DNA of 64,000 nucleotides from Sanghuangporus weigelae (GCA_033182465.1 CP137318.1:248001-312000), one strand, 5' to 3'. Counted from the stretch's first letter, positions 1 to 12,782 are shown. Program-made: numbers and translations. Notes: generated by a model from the sequence alone, not told the origin.

Positions 1-381
1 ATGGATAATTTATTGGAATTTCTTAAGCGTTAGGATTTCGTGATCCTCAACTCTATTCCAGGTAATGACTTATCTCTCCCGCACAAGACTTCTCCAATCT
101 AAGCTTCGATTTACTTTGAGTCTATGCAGGATCTTCATATCCCAACAAGAGCTCAACGCACTCACCGACCCAAACACAGTAGACTCGCACTCTATATAGA
201 GCTTAACGTCACAGACTGTCTACTACAGTTAATGATAGAAGGGCATGCTCTCAATTAATGAAGACCAAAATGATGTATTGTTTACGTGATAAGATCTTGC
301 CCACCATAACTGGCTTTGCGTGGGAAACCATAATTGAGAATTCGCAATTGATCCATTCCTCACTCTCACCCATCTCGCATC
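1..381. other. upstream region of kinase copy 1 (window edge)
   Basis: No coding exon is recognised here. From about 60 to 130 it contains a stretch (AATGACTT, then CTAATC/CTTTGAG-like words) that recurs before each of the other three kinase copies at about 3235, 6550 and 9715. The tandem duplication unit therefore includes the 5' flank and probably the promoter. The window starts inside this flank. Confidence 0.5.
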
Positions 382-2741
382 ATGTACATCAGCATCTTGC
401 CTGAAGACGGAAATTATTTGAACTTCGAATTCGATATCGAGTACTCCCGCCTAACTCCTGGGATACGACGAATTATGAAAGAAATTGTTTTCCAACAAAC
501 AGGGTAGGCAAACTATGTAGTTTTTCGGTGGCTCGTTCTTAGTACTTTTTCTAGAATACAACCCGAGCAACAAAATACGATCTTTCTCTCCGAGCCTATC
601 GGGTTGCAAAACATAAAAAAGCTACCCCTTCCTTCTGATATTGAGCAGCTTGCTTCAGCCCCAGTGAGTCAACTCCCATTCTAACCAATTCGTATATTCA
701 TGAACCAATCCTTTCGCAGTCACACCAAAGTGCAGATCTGGACTTAGAATATCCTGAAATATTCGATCAGTCGGTAATCTACGTGAGAAGAATAGGCGAT
801 TGGAAGGAAGACGACCTTCAGAAGCCTGAAAATCGTATTGAGATAAACAGAGTTATCAGGAGTGCTGGAGTATTCCTCCGGACTTTGTATCGTAGGCTGG
901 ATAAGCCCCGCACGGTAGTACGTGTCTGTATAGCTCATAGTTGTACAGTTCCGCTGACACTTCCATGGGTAGGACACCTCGTTGCTAGATCAATTCCCCG
1001 ACTTTCGCGACGCCATTAAACAAGACTTAACGTGTTTTCTGACACCTACCGCATCGGAGACACCAGATATCGATGTGACACCTGTTGAGCTGAGATGCTA
1101 TTCAGACATCTTCCGTAACATTGTGGATGGTGTCGTGAAATTCCAGTCGAGAAAGCTCGGTTCTACCCCACCGCATACGTTATTCTTCGGGTCCATGATG
1201 ATACAACCCCCTTTTTCCTGGGATCAGCACCTCTCATTGAAAAGCCTGGAAATGGCAGCGTGAGAGATCTTCTTGACTGATGACCCGGAATTGATTGTCT
1301 TTCAGAGACTGTACGTCTGGACTCCGTATGTTCGTCAAAACGAACGACCAGCCCGACATCTACAAATTCGCGCTGAGAAGTGGCCTTGCTGTCATTGACA
1401 AGTCTTCCAGTCTGCCCGCTCTGATATGTGAAGTGGATTCCCGTGTTGCGCAAAAAAGCCGCACAGGAATGATCTTGCAGGGCGCGGTTTCGTGTCGCCA
1501 ATGGCGATACATTCTTCCGGAGACTCTCAAGGAAAAGAACAGACTTCTCGGTCTGTTTATCCATAAGGATTTCTACGTTGATATGTATCTCTTTCACTCG
1601 GATAACAAGTACAACGTATGTCACGCGTATTTGAGCATCACAGTATTCACTGATATCTTGTAGGTCGAGATCTTTCAGCAAAGTTTTTTTCTTGGAGAGG
1701 AAAATAAGGCGCTTCGGCTTGCCAGGATTTTATTCAATTATCGTGACATGTTCTTTGATGTGGCGGGTCTATCCGACCGGGGAAAGATGCAATTCCTTGA
1801 GAAGCTTGCTTCCGACAGCAAGGTCCTACCGTCTTTTACAACTTCAAAGAACGTGTCATCGAGGGATAGTCGTCAATCAATCGAGCAGCCAATTCATGAA
1901 ACACTCTTAGAGACGCGTACCACCCCTTTGTTGTTATCCAGAAGCGTCGAGTCGCTTCTTTGCCCGGACGGTGCTTACATTCAAACAACAGAGGTCTGTA
2001 ATTCCGACTTATATGATATCTTTTCTGATGAAGACTTTATAGTATGAGAGTGTTGCCTCTGTCAGGACGATCGAAAGACCATCCAAGCTGCTCGGTTTTA
2101 TCAAACTCACGAACAAGCATGAGATTCATACCTTTGACGTCATCCGTAATCTGGGGTCTGAGTTCCTCTTCAGCCGTGTCGTCCTTCCAACCAAGGTTAT
2201 CGAGATCGATGAATTCTCAGTCGCATTTCTTCCGTACGGTGGGGAACCTCTCCACCATTCTTGGGGATTGAAAGATGGGCCGACTGGACACGAGACGGAG
2301 ATTGCCTGGGATTTGCTTACGATCATCTCGCGCTTGCATGACCTCCACATCGCTCATCTGGATATCAAGCCTGCCAACATCTTGTGGAATCCATCTACCC
2401 TCTCTATCCGAGTCATCGACTTTGACTCGTCAGAGATACTGGATCCGGGAGGAAATGGAAAAATTAGAGGGATCTTCGGTACCTCTGGTTATGCCGCGCC
2501 AGAAGTGGAGTCGGAAGAGGGTCTAGAGTACGATCCGTTCCTAGCCGATGCATTCAGTTGTGGACAAGTACTCTCAGATGTGGTGATGGCAGAGAAAATG
2601 ACTGAGGAAGCAAGATTCGTCCTCGAAATTTCTAGAGAACTTACAAGGGAGAATGTGAGCCGGCGATGGTCGACCAGCAAGGCTATGCAAGTATGGGCAG
2701 ATTGGCTTAAGGAACACGGACGGCCAGAGCATGAGCGGTGA
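382..2741 (+). CDS. REase-like/protein-kinase-like protein, tandem copy 1 (intact)
   Basis: Seven exons read through without a stop: 382-503, 555-663, 720-917, 973-1259, 1306-1615, 1664-1993 and 2043-2741, giving about 684 aa. The N-terminal ~250 residues are unrecognised. The middle segment has an ICEVDS motif (about 1424-1441) preceded by an Asp-containing strand and followed by ILQGAVSCRQW and RLARILFNYRD. This layout resembles the PD-(D/E)XK-like domains found next to kinases in mushrooms, but the usual ExK is ExD here. The C-terminal ~235 residues are kinase-like: GFIKL (candidate ATP-binding Lys), HLDIKPAN (about 2355), DFDSS replacing DFG (about 2418) and GTSGYAAPE. What I see is a conserved fold with altered catalytic motifs; activity is unknown. 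It is the only one of four tandem copies with every exon open and an ATG in place. Confidence 0.72.
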
Positions 2742-3534
2742 CATTGATTTGCTCGGCAACGTATTATGGTAGTGGAGAAGGGAGTAGGCAACTATTTGAG
2801 CTTTTTGCAGCTCCTGACTCGTAATAGTCATCAGGTTGACCTAATGACATCCCAACCAGTGTAGCGCCGAATTCCAGCAGACGATAATATGTAAGGCCTG
2901 GATTGCAGGTTCGTTTGAATAGAAAGTTTTCAATTATCTATGTCTATCTGTTCTATGGTCTCTCTCTTGTAGACTCGCTGTAAATCGCCAATGTCTCTTA
3001 CTTCCTCGATGCTTGCGCAACATTGCACTCTAGAAGATTTTCTTGGGATGACACTGAATGAGCGTAGCGAAGACTTGTAGTACCGACTTGTAGTACCACC
3101 AGGTCTTGAGGGAGACATGAGCAACGTTGTTCTATCTTCGTACTCTTAATTTTACATTCATATTCAGGAAACATGCCAACACTTTCTTCAACAATCGGAT
3201 GGCCGAGATGGATGATCGATAATTCTATCCAGGTAATGACTTGTCTGTTCGGCTATCAGACCTCTCTAATCTAAGTTGTGATCTACCTTGAGTTCCGAGC
3301 CACGCAGCCATCTTTGGTACTAGATCTTTGGAGCTTTTTCTCGGCTTCATATCCCAGCGAGAGGTCAAACTCCTGATCACTATGTAGCCCACAATAACAT
3401 CACAGACATTTATATTACAGCTTTGTTTTAACGGAAGAACGATTTCAATGAATTAAACAGGACTATATACGTAATAGCCTTTGCTAACATTGCGTGGGAA
3501 ACCATACTGTTTGTCTTCACCTTCGCGACTTCAT
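2742..3534. other. spacer between kinase copies 1 and 2
   Basis: No gene is seen. The second half repeats the upstream flank of copy 1: the AATGACTTGTCTG and CTAATCTAAG words near 3234-3285 match those near 64-105. It most likely holds the 3' end of copy 1 and the decayed promoter of copy 2. Confidence 0.5.
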
Positions 3535-6086
3535 TCGCATCAACATTTTGTCCAACAACGGAAGGGCTTCGAACTTTGATATACAACGCTTCCCATCCGA
3601 CATCCGAGGTACGACGAACTGCAAAAGAAATTATCCTCAAACAAATAGCCTGGGCAAACCATTTAGTGTCTTGGTGGCTCGTACTGACATTTGCTCTTAT
3701 TTTAGAATGCAGCATGAGCAACAAAATGCAATTTTTGTCCCTGAATCTATCGGATTACGAGACGTGCAAGAGTATCATCTTACCCCCGAGATACAGCGAA
3801 TCGTGAAAGAAGCGATTTGCAAAGAGACAGGGTAGGCCCTTCATAGTTTCAAAGCGAGTGCACTGACCAGTGCTTGCCTTAGCATACGGCCTGAGCAACA
3901 AAATGCGGTCTTTCTTTCCGAATCTACCGGAATGCGAGATGTAAAAAAAATTGTTCTTCCTTCTGGTATTGAGCAGCTTGCATTATCTCCGGTCAGTCAG
4001 AAGCCACGTCTATTTTGTCTGTATAACCCTGATGCTACTCTGTTCGTAGGCACACCGGAATGCAGACCTGGGCATAAAATATCCAGAAATCTTCGATCAG
4101 TCGACAGTTTACGTGAACAGAATAGGCGACTGGAAGGACGACTTTAGGAAACCTGAAAATCACACGTCGGTGAAGCGATTTATCGACGACACCGGAATAT
4201 TCCTCCGGACTCTGTATAGTGAGCTCGATCGTCCTCGAACAGTAGTACGTACGTGATCGTCTCGATCATAGCTGCACAGCTCTGACGGTGCTCCCACTCG
4301 TAGGACGCCTCGCTGCTAGATCAGTTCCCCGACTTTCGCGACGGCATCGAACGAGATCTACCGAGTTTTCTGACACCTACCGTTTCAGCGCCATTCGACA
4401 CCGATATGTCGCCCATAGAGCTGAAATGCTATGTCGACATCTTCAGTAACATTGTCGAAGGTGTTTATAAATTCGGACCTGGAGATTTTGACTCGTTCGC
4501 ACTGCATACGTTATTCTTCGGATCTATGATGATACAGCCCGCCTTTTTTTGGGACAAGCACCAATCGATGGAAATGCTAGAGATGACGGCGTGAGAGATT
4601 CTATTCCTTGATTGATGACTGGAACTGATTATCTTTCAGAGACTGTAGTTCTGGATTCCGGATGTTCATCAAAAAAAGTGATCAGTCCGAGATCTATAAG
4701 CTCACGCCTAAGAATGACCTTGCTATTACTGACAAGCTATCTAGCCTTCCCACTCTAATCTGTGAAGTGGATTCCCATGTCGCGCGAAAAAATCAATCAA
4801 TGATAATTTTGCAGGGCATGGCGGCGTGTCGTCAATGGCAGTATGTCCTTCCGGCGGCTCTCCGCAGGAAAAACAGACTTCTCGGGTTGTTTGTTCATAA
4901 CAGTTTTGATGCTGAATTGCATCTATTTCACGCGGATGATAATCACAATGTGCGTCACGCGTATTTATGCATCAGAGCACTCACTAATTCCACCTCAGGT
5001 CGAGAACTTTCAACAAGGATTTTCCCTTGGACAGCGAAATGAAGCGCTTCGGCTTGCGCGGATTTTATTTAATTATCGGGACAAGTTTCTAGATATTGCA
5101 GGTCTGTCAGAACCAGGAAAGGTCCAGCAAGTCGAGAGACTTGTCTCTGATAGCATGGCCCTACCGTCTCTTATGATGACGACTACAATAAAGACTGTCT
5201 CTTCAGGGAGTAGTCGTCAATCAAGCAAGCAGCAAACTCGTGCAAGCATCTCCGAGACGCGCACTATTCCTTTGTTGGTTGCCGAGAAAGTCCAGTCACT
5301 TCTTTGCCCAGATGGTGCCTACCTTCAAGCAACAGAGGTTCATTGTTTCTGGATCATACGATATCTTTTCTTATCAAATACTTTTAGCACGAGTATGTCG
5401 CCGTTGTTCGGATGACCGGAATCCCGCCCAAGACGCTTGGCTTTATCAAACTCACGAACAGGCATGAGCTTCGCGCCTTCGACACTATTCGCAATTCGGG
5501 ATCCGAGTTCCTCCTCAGCCGCGTGGTCCTTCCAACTAAGGTTATCGAGATCGATGAATACTCGGTCGCATTTCTTCCGTATGGTGGAGAACCTCTCCAC
5601 CATTCTTGGGGATTGCAAGATGGGCCTGTTGGCCACGAGACGGAGATTGCCTGGGATTTGCTTACGATCATCTCGAGCTTGCATGAGCTTCACATCGCCC
5701 ATCTGGACATCAAACCCTCCAACATCTTGTGGGATCTGTCTACCCTCTCTATCCGAGTTATCGATTTCGACTCGTCTCAGAAACTGGATCCAAATGGAAG
5801 TCGCAAAGTCAGAGGCATTGTCGGTACCCCCGGTTATGCCGCGCCTGAAGTAGAGTCGAAGGAGGGTCTCGAATATGATCCGTTCCTTACTGATGCGTTC
5901 AGTTGAGGTCAAGTACTTTCGGATGTGGTGATGGCAGAGAAAATATCTGAAGAGGCACGGTTCGTCTTCGAAATTTCCAAGTCTCTTAGTAAGGCAGACG
6001 TGAACGAACGGTGGTCAATCAACAAAGCAATAGAAGTGTGGGTCGATTTGCTAAAGGACCGTGGACGACCAGAGCATCGTCGATAA
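3535..6086 (+). pseudogene. REase-like/kinase copy 2, pseudogene
   Basis: Second paralogue of the array. The position of the copy 1 ATG reads CGCATCAAC-like, so the start codon is lost. The first two exons exist twice (about 3535-3770 and 3720-3990), so an internal duplication lies at the 5' end. The middle exons are open (PTLICEVDS near 4741-4770, RLARILFNYRDKF near 5050). The kinase exon carries HLDIKPSN, DFDSS and GTPGYAAPE. The codon matching TGT in the other copies is TGA at 5904-5906, which truncates about 60 residues before the normal end; homologous sequence continues to a TAA at 6084-6086. The last intron and kinase start are almost identical to copy 4, unlike the rest of the gene. 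Family identity is secure by paralogy, and loss of function is likely. Confidence 0.8.
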
Positions 6087-6801
6087 TCATCGTTTGCTCA
6101 ATAACGCATGTTCGAGGCTTATGGTGTGTGCCGTTCTGCCCCCTATATTCATGGTTAAAGGAGCAGACAATTATGTAAAGACTAATGCTGATGTATGAGC
6201 TTTGGCTATCTGAACAGGTCCTGATTTGCACTAGCAATCAGGTTGACCTGTTGAGAAACTTCGTTGCAATGGAAACTTTCAGTGGACAATAATACAGAGT
6301 TTCGAACTCGATTAATTTGCTGTGTTGCACTCTAGAATATTTTTCAGGCGTACAGAAGAGCCCGCAGAACCAATTGGTCTTGAGAAAATGGTGACGTTGC
6401 TCTGGTATCATACCGCTAGTTTACGAATGTCTCAAGAGACGGACGTGTCAAAGCTACTCTCGATAATATGATGTCCAGGTGGACGAATTACACTTTCCCT
6501 TGTTCGTCTTGTCATTTTATTCGTATGCATATGTACTCTACAACAAGTGATGGCTTATCTGTTAGGCTACAAGCCTCTCTAATCTAAGCTTTGATCTGCC
6601 TTGAGTTCACGCAGCCCAACGAGAGCCCAAACGGGGGCTCAAATCGAGTTTGAATCAGTGATAGATGAGAACGATAAATTCAATGACGAAACTGAAACAG
6701 GATCGACGCTTAAATTACGTAATATGCTTACTGTCTAAATATTGACCTTACCTAACAAACCATGCTATTTTTTGCACCTTTGCGACTCAACCATTCGTAT
6801 C
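6087..6801. other. spacer between kinase copies 2 and 3
   Basis: No gene is seen. The duplicated 5' flank of the array unit returns at about 6549-6620 (GGCTTATCTGTTAGGC, CTCTAATCTAAGC). The rest is unremarkable intergenic sequence. Confidence 0.5.
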
Positions 6802-9182
6802 ATGTACATCAACACTTCGTCCAACAGCGAAAGGACTTCGAATTTTGATATCGAAGTCTCTCCATCTGACGCCCGAGGTACAGCGAACTGTGAAAGAAAT
6901 CATTTTCAGGCAAACAGGTCGGGCAACTCACGTAGTGTCTTGGTGGCTCGTACTGAATTTAGTTCTTATTTTAGAATGCAAATTGAGCAACAGAATGCCC
7001 CTTTTGTCTCTGAATCTATCGGATTGCGAGACGTGCAAGAGTTCAATCCTCCTCCTGATACTAGGCAACCTGCTTCAGCTCCGGTCAGCTAATACTCATC
7101 TCTGTTGTTATTCAAACATGCCTGAGCCACTCCGCAGGCATACCAGAATGCACAGCTGAACGGAAAATATCCAGAGATTTTCGATCAGTCGACAGTTTAT
7201 GTGAGCAGAGTAGGCGACTGGGTGGAAGATGACTTTCGCAAGCCCGAAAATCGCATGCGGAAAAAGACTATCATTGAGAATGCTGGAGCATTCCTCCAGA
7301 CTCTGCATAGTGAGCTCAATAGGCCCAGGACGGTAGTGCGTGCCTGTCTAAACTCACAGCTGTGAGGATCGGCTGACGTTTCCATGGTTAGGACGCTTTG
7401 CTGCTAGATCAATTTTCTGACTTTCGCGAGGGCATCGAACAAGTCGTTCCGAGCTTTCTGGTACCTACCGCATCGACATCGGCCGATTCCGATGTGACGC
7501 CTATAGAGCTTCGATGTTATGTCGACATTTTCCGTAGAATTGCTCGTAGTATCGCTAAATTCGACTCCAGAAAGTCGGACTCGTCCGCGCTGCATAATTT
7601 ATACTTCGGATCTAGGATGATAGAGCCTCCTTTCTTTCTGGACGAGCACGAGCACCGATCGTTCGAAAAGCTGGAGATGATAGCGTGCGAGTTTTTTCCT
7701 TGATATACGACTGGAGCTGATTATATCTCAGAGATTGTACTTCTAAACTTCTGATGTTCATCAGGACAAGTGTTCAGCCCGAGATTCACAAATTTACGCC
7801 CAGGAGTGATCTTGCTGTCATTGATAGGCTATCTAGTCTGCCAGCTCTGATCTGTGAAGTGGATTCCCGTGCTGCGCGAAAAGGTCGTCCAGGCATGATC
7901 TTGGAGGGTGTAGTTGCGTGTCGCCAATGGCGATATGTTCTCCCGGAAACTCTAAAGGAGAAGAACAGAGTCCTCGCGCTGTTTGTTAATGATGATTTCG
8001 ACGTTGATTTGTATCTGTTTCACGCGGATGAGGATTACAACGTGGGTCATGCCTCTTTATGCATCAGAATATCTCTAATTTCTTCTAGGTTGAGGTCATT
8101 CAAGATAAATTTTTCTTTGGACGGAGAGATGACACTCTTCGGCTTGCCCGGATTCTATTCAATTATCGAGACAAGTTTCTTGATATAGCAGGTCTATCTG
8201 AACCAGGAAAGATTCAGCAGATTGAGAAGCTTGCCTCCGACAGCAGTATTCTTCCGTCTTTTACGACAATAATGACGACGGAAAGAAAGGCTCTATCATC
8301 ATGGAGTAGTCATCAATCAGCTGAGCAGCCAACTCACGCAACAGTCTCAGAGACAGGTACCGATCCTTTATTGTTGTCCGAGAAAGTCCGGTCCCTTCTT
8401 TGCAAAGATGATGCTGAGCTTCAAGCAACAGAGGTATGTGGCTTCAGGGCTCTACTAAATCTATTCTAATCAAGCTCTCATAGCACGAATACGTTGCCGC
8501 TGTCCGAAAGACCGGAATCCCATCCAACCCGCTTGGTTTTATCAAACTCACAAATAGTCGTGAGCTCTGTGCCTTTGACACCGTTCGTGACTCGGGTTCG
8601 GAGCTCCTTCGCAGCCGCGTTGTCCTTCCAACTAGGGTCGTCGAGGTATCTGGCTACTCAGTCGCATTTCTTCCTTATGGAGGAGAAGCTCTCCACAAAT
8701 CTTGGGGATTGCAAGATGGGCCTGTTGGACACGAGACTAAGATTGCCTGGGATTTGCTTGCAATCGTCTCGCGTTTGCATGCGCTTCACATCGCGCACTT
8801 AGACATCAAACCTGCCAACGTCTTGTGGGATCCGTCTACACTCTCTATCCGAGTCATTGACTTTGACTCGTCGGAGAAACTGGATCCTAATGGAAGTCGT
8901 AAAATTAGAGGAATCTTCGGCACCTCCGGCTTTGCTGCACCTGAAGTGGAGTCGGATGAGGATCTCGAGTACGATCCGTTCCTGGCTGATGCGTTCAGTT
9001 GTGGACAAGTACTCTCAGATGTGGTGATGGCAGAGAAAATGACCGAGGAGGCAAGGTTTGTCCTCGGAGTTTCTCGATTCCTTACTAAGGAAGATGTGAA
9101 CGAGCGATGGCCGATCAGCAAAGCCATGCAAGTATGGACAGATTGGCTCAAGGAACATGGAATTCCCGAGTACGACCGGTAA
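6802..9182 (+). CDS. REase-like/kinase copy 3 (first exon frameshifted)
   Basis: An ATG is present at 6802 in the same context as copy 1. Within exon 1 the expected frame shifts by one base near 6850-6880: MYINTSSN and TPEVQRTVKEIIFRQTG lie in different frames. The exon 1 donor is also weak (GTCGGG). From exon 3 (about 7140) onward everything is open: the LLDQFSDF exon, PALICEVDSR (near 7845), ILEGVVACRQW, RLARILFNYRDKF, then the kinase exon with GFIKL, HLDIKPANV, DFDSS and GTSGFAAPE, ending at TAA 9180-9182. Either translation begins downstream and skips the damaged exon, or the gene is an early-stage pseudogene. Paralogy with copy 1 covers the full length. Confidence 0.6.
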
Positions 9183-10077
9183 TCGCTACATGTGTTGCAA
9201 CGATGGTCTCATGCTGTCTTGTGTATTATTGGTGGCAAGCACAGACGGCTGTACAATTTTCGAAGCTAATGGATGAGGTCCAGTCTTGCGTTATCAGAAC
9301 AGGTCCTAGTTTGTACAAAGTATCATTATGACCCCTCTATACACTTAGCAGCGATGCATATTTCAGAAGATGATAATATCTGAGGCCATTCAATCGGAAT
9401 CTAGACTCTAGCAACAGATAGAGTAGATAGTGTTTGGTGTACCGGCTCATTAGACTGGGAAACTGCTTAATTTTCTGCGTCAACTTGTTCTTGCGGTCGC
9501 TTTAAAATTGTAGGGTCAAAGTCTGAAATTCGCTCATGATCCCGTGGCATTGCTTTGAATACTTTTACTGATCTTCAAGTATGCAGAACAACCTACAGGA
9601 CTGCTGGATCCTGATCCTGATAGATCCAGAGCAAATCGTTACACTTCTGTCTCATCTCTCTTGCGATTTTTTCAGGGGTGCTCGAGGTGCCAGTAATATA
9701 CTTCGTAATCAGATGACCGTGATTGTTGTTCAGCTACAAAACTATCTAATCTAATACCTCGAGCTCATGCAGTCGTATTTGGAGCGTCTTCTCGACTCAA
9801 CCTCATATCTCGGCGAAATTTCGGAACCTTGACTGCCCCGAATTTAGTTGAATTGTGTGAATCAGTCACACACAAATGTGTCTATCCAAAAATTATCCTC
9901 CTTCGGCAAATTCAAATTAGACAATTTCAATAGTATGAAATAAACTGAAACAGAAGTTTGATGGTATCAATTACATAACTTGATCTTACCAGCTATATCA
10001 TACTATATGTGGGTAGTTGGACTCGCGCGGGAAACTACCGAGAAGTTCCTTTCCTTTGTCGCAACTTTCATCCGTTC
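9183..10077. other. spacer between kinase copies 3 and 4
   Basis: No gene is seen. A diverged version of the array flank (CTATCTAATCTAATACC) occurs around 9740. Nothing else is recognised. Confidence 0.45.
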
Positions 10078-12456
10078 CATATCAACTACGAACTTCTTAA
10101 CTGGTGACAGAGAGGCGGTGAACTCAGAAATCGATGTCAATTACTCTCGGTTAACTCCTAACATACAACAAAGTTGCAAAAGAAATAACTATTCAACAAA
10201 CAGGGTAGGTACCGTGTAGGTTTTCGGTGGCACGTACTGACACTGGTTCTCGTATTATAATGCATCCTGTGCGAACAAAGGCGATCTCTTCCTCCGAGTC
10301 CACCGTATTGCAAGATATGAAAAAGCTCTCTCTTCCCTCTGACGTTGAGAGGTTTGCTATAACTCCGGTCAGCCAGATCCTATTTCTGCCTTTGTTCGTA
10401 TGTGGCTGAGCCACTCCATTCACAGGCATACCAGAGTGCACAGCTGGATATAAAGCACCCCGAGATTTTCAATCAGTCGATAGTCCATGTGAACAGACTA
10501 GGCGACTGGAAGGAAAACGATTTTTGGAAGCCTGAAAATCGCGTAGAAATAACAACTTCTATCGAGGATGCTGGGATATTCCTCCAGACCCTACATAGTG
10601 AGCTCAATAGACCCCGGACAGTAGTGCGTGCTTCTCTAGAACATAATTGTACTGCTCCTCTGACGCATATATTGAAAGAACGTCTCGCTATTGGATCAGT
10701 TCCCCGAATCTCGCGACAGCGTTGAACAAGGCCTACCGGGTTTTCTAACACATGCTGCATCGGCGTCACCCGAAGCGATTGTAACACCGAGAGAGCTCCG
10801 GTGCTATGTCGATATATTCCATGACATTGCGGATGGTGTTTCTAAATTCCAGCCCGGAGGGTCCGACTCTTCCCTGACGCGTTCCTTATTCTTCGGATCT
10901 ATAATGATACAACCCGCATTTTTCTGGGATCAGCACTCCTCGCTGGAAAAATTGGAAATGGCGGCGTACGAAAGCTTCTTTCCTTGACAGACGATTGGAG
11001 CTGATTCTCTTCCAGAGGTCGTACTTCTGGACTCCAAATATTCATAAAACCGAACGACCAGTCTGAAATCTACAAATTCACACCTATGAATGACATCTCT
11101 GTAATTGACAAGTCGTCCAGTCTGCCCGCTTTGATCTGTGAAGTAGATTCTCGTGCTTCGCAAAAAAGTTGCGCCGAATTGATTTCGCAGAGTGTAGTTG
11201 CATGTCGTCAATGGCGATGCGTTCTTCCGGAGGCTCTCAAGGAGAAGAACAGATTTCTCGCGTTGTTTATTCATGACAATTTCAAGGTTGATTTATATCT
11301 ATTTCACGCGGATAAGAATCACAACGTGGGTCATGCATATTTATGCATCGGAATATACACTGATTACGTCTCAGGTTGAAATCCTTCAACAAGGATTTTC
11401 CCTTGGACGGCGAAATGAGGCGCTTCGACTTGCCCGAATCCTATTCAATTATCGGGACAAGTTTCTGGATGTAGCAGGCTTACCCGAGACAGGAAATGTT
11501 CAGCAGATTAAGAGGCTTGTCTCTGACAGCAAGATCCTACCATCTTTTACAACAACTACAATAGAAAAGACTGAATCATCAGGCAATAGTCGTCAATCAA
11601 GCGAGCAGCCAACACATGTAACAAGTTCGGAGACACGTACTAATCCTTTGTTGTTGTCCGAGAAAGTCAAGTCCCTCTGCCCAGATGTTGCCTATCTCCA
11701 AGCAACAGAGGTTCGTTGTTTCAGGACCATACGATATCTTTTCTTATCAAATACTTTTAGCACGAGTATGTCGCCGTTGTTCGGATGACCGGAATCCCGC
11801 CCAAGACACTCGGCTTTGTCAAACTCACGTACAAGCATGAGATGCGCGCCTTCGACACTATTCGCAATTCGGGATCCGAGTTCCTTCTCAGCCGCGTGGT
11901 CCTTCCAATCAAGGTTGTCGAGATCGATGAATGTCCGGTCGCGTTTCTTCCGTATGGTGGGGAACCTCTTCACAAATCCTGGGGATTGCAAGATGGGCCT
12001 GTTGGCCACGAGACGGAGATTGCCTGGGATTTGCTCGCGATCATCTCGAACTTGCATGAGCTTCGCATCGCCCACCAGGACATCAAACCTGCCAACGTCT
12101 TGTGGGATCCGTCTACTCACTCTATCCGAGTCATTGACTTTGGCTCGTCAAAGATACTGGATCCGAATGGAATTCGTAAACTTAGGGGAGGCTTTGGCAC
12201 CTCCGACTTTGCTTGGCCTGAATTGGAATCGAGGGAAGCTCTCGAGTGCGACCCGTTCTTTGTTGATACGTTCCACTGTGGACAAATACTCTCGGATGTG
12301 GTGATGGCAGAGAGAATGCCCGACGAGGCAAAATTCGTCCTCGATGTTTCCCGATCCCTTATGAAGGACGTAAACGAGCGGTGGTCGATCAGCAAGGCCA
12401 TGCAAGTGTGGGCAGATTGGCTTAAGGAACGTGGACGGCCAGAGTACACCCGGTGA
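10078..12456 (+). CDS. REase-like/kinase copy 4 (5' end degraded)
   Basis: Fourth paralogue. The first exon (about 10078-10200) is frameshifted and its ATG is not conserved; the NYSRLTPNIQ match is readable, then the frame is lost. Exons from about 10430 are open: AYQSAQLD, LLDQFPESRD, PALICEVDSR (near 11130), RLARILFNYRDKF, and the kinase exon ending at TGA 12454-12456. This kinase domain differs from its siblings. It has HQDIKPAN instead of HLDIKPAN, a canonical DFG (DFGSS) where the others have DFD, and GTSDFAWPE in place of GTSGYAAPE. The last intron and following ~200 bases closely match copy 2, consistent with gene conversion. Translation would need an alternative start. Confidence 0.6.
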
Positions 12457-12782
12457 TTGTCATTTGCTCAGGAACGCGCGCGGACGGTTATAAAGCTACT
12501 AGATGTGCTCTAGACAGCTTCTGGTTCATGCTGGCCGTCGAGGTTTTTGCCCTGATCTCGATTCGATTATTGCAAGGCTCAGAGATGAAAGTAGAGTGTA
12601 ACGCCGTCGAATAGGAGCCTAGAATGATTGTAGAGTAGAGTTGTAAGTGCTTATTATAATGATTTGACTGTTGTGAAAGGACGGATCAAGTGAATTGAAA
12701 TGTAATCGTGGGAACATCCTATTTGTTACAAGTCTTCTTCCAGCTCACCGTCTACTACACTACGAAATACCACGACAACAAA
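12457..12782. other. intergenic, kinase array to DPM3
   Basis: No coding exon is recognised. The region contains the 3' flank of kinase copy 4 and presumably the DPM3 promoter. No clear TATA element was noted. Confidence 0.4.

Larger units (their letters stand above)
64..12456 (+). repeat. four-unit tandem gene array, ~3.2 kb per unit
   Basis: Equivalent points in the four units lie at about 382, 3535, 6802 and 10078, spacings of about 3.15, 3.27 and 3.28 kb. Exon order, intron positions and 5' flanks are all shared, so the unit is a complete gene plus upstream region. All copies point the same way, as expected for unequal crossing-over. Confidence 0.85.
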
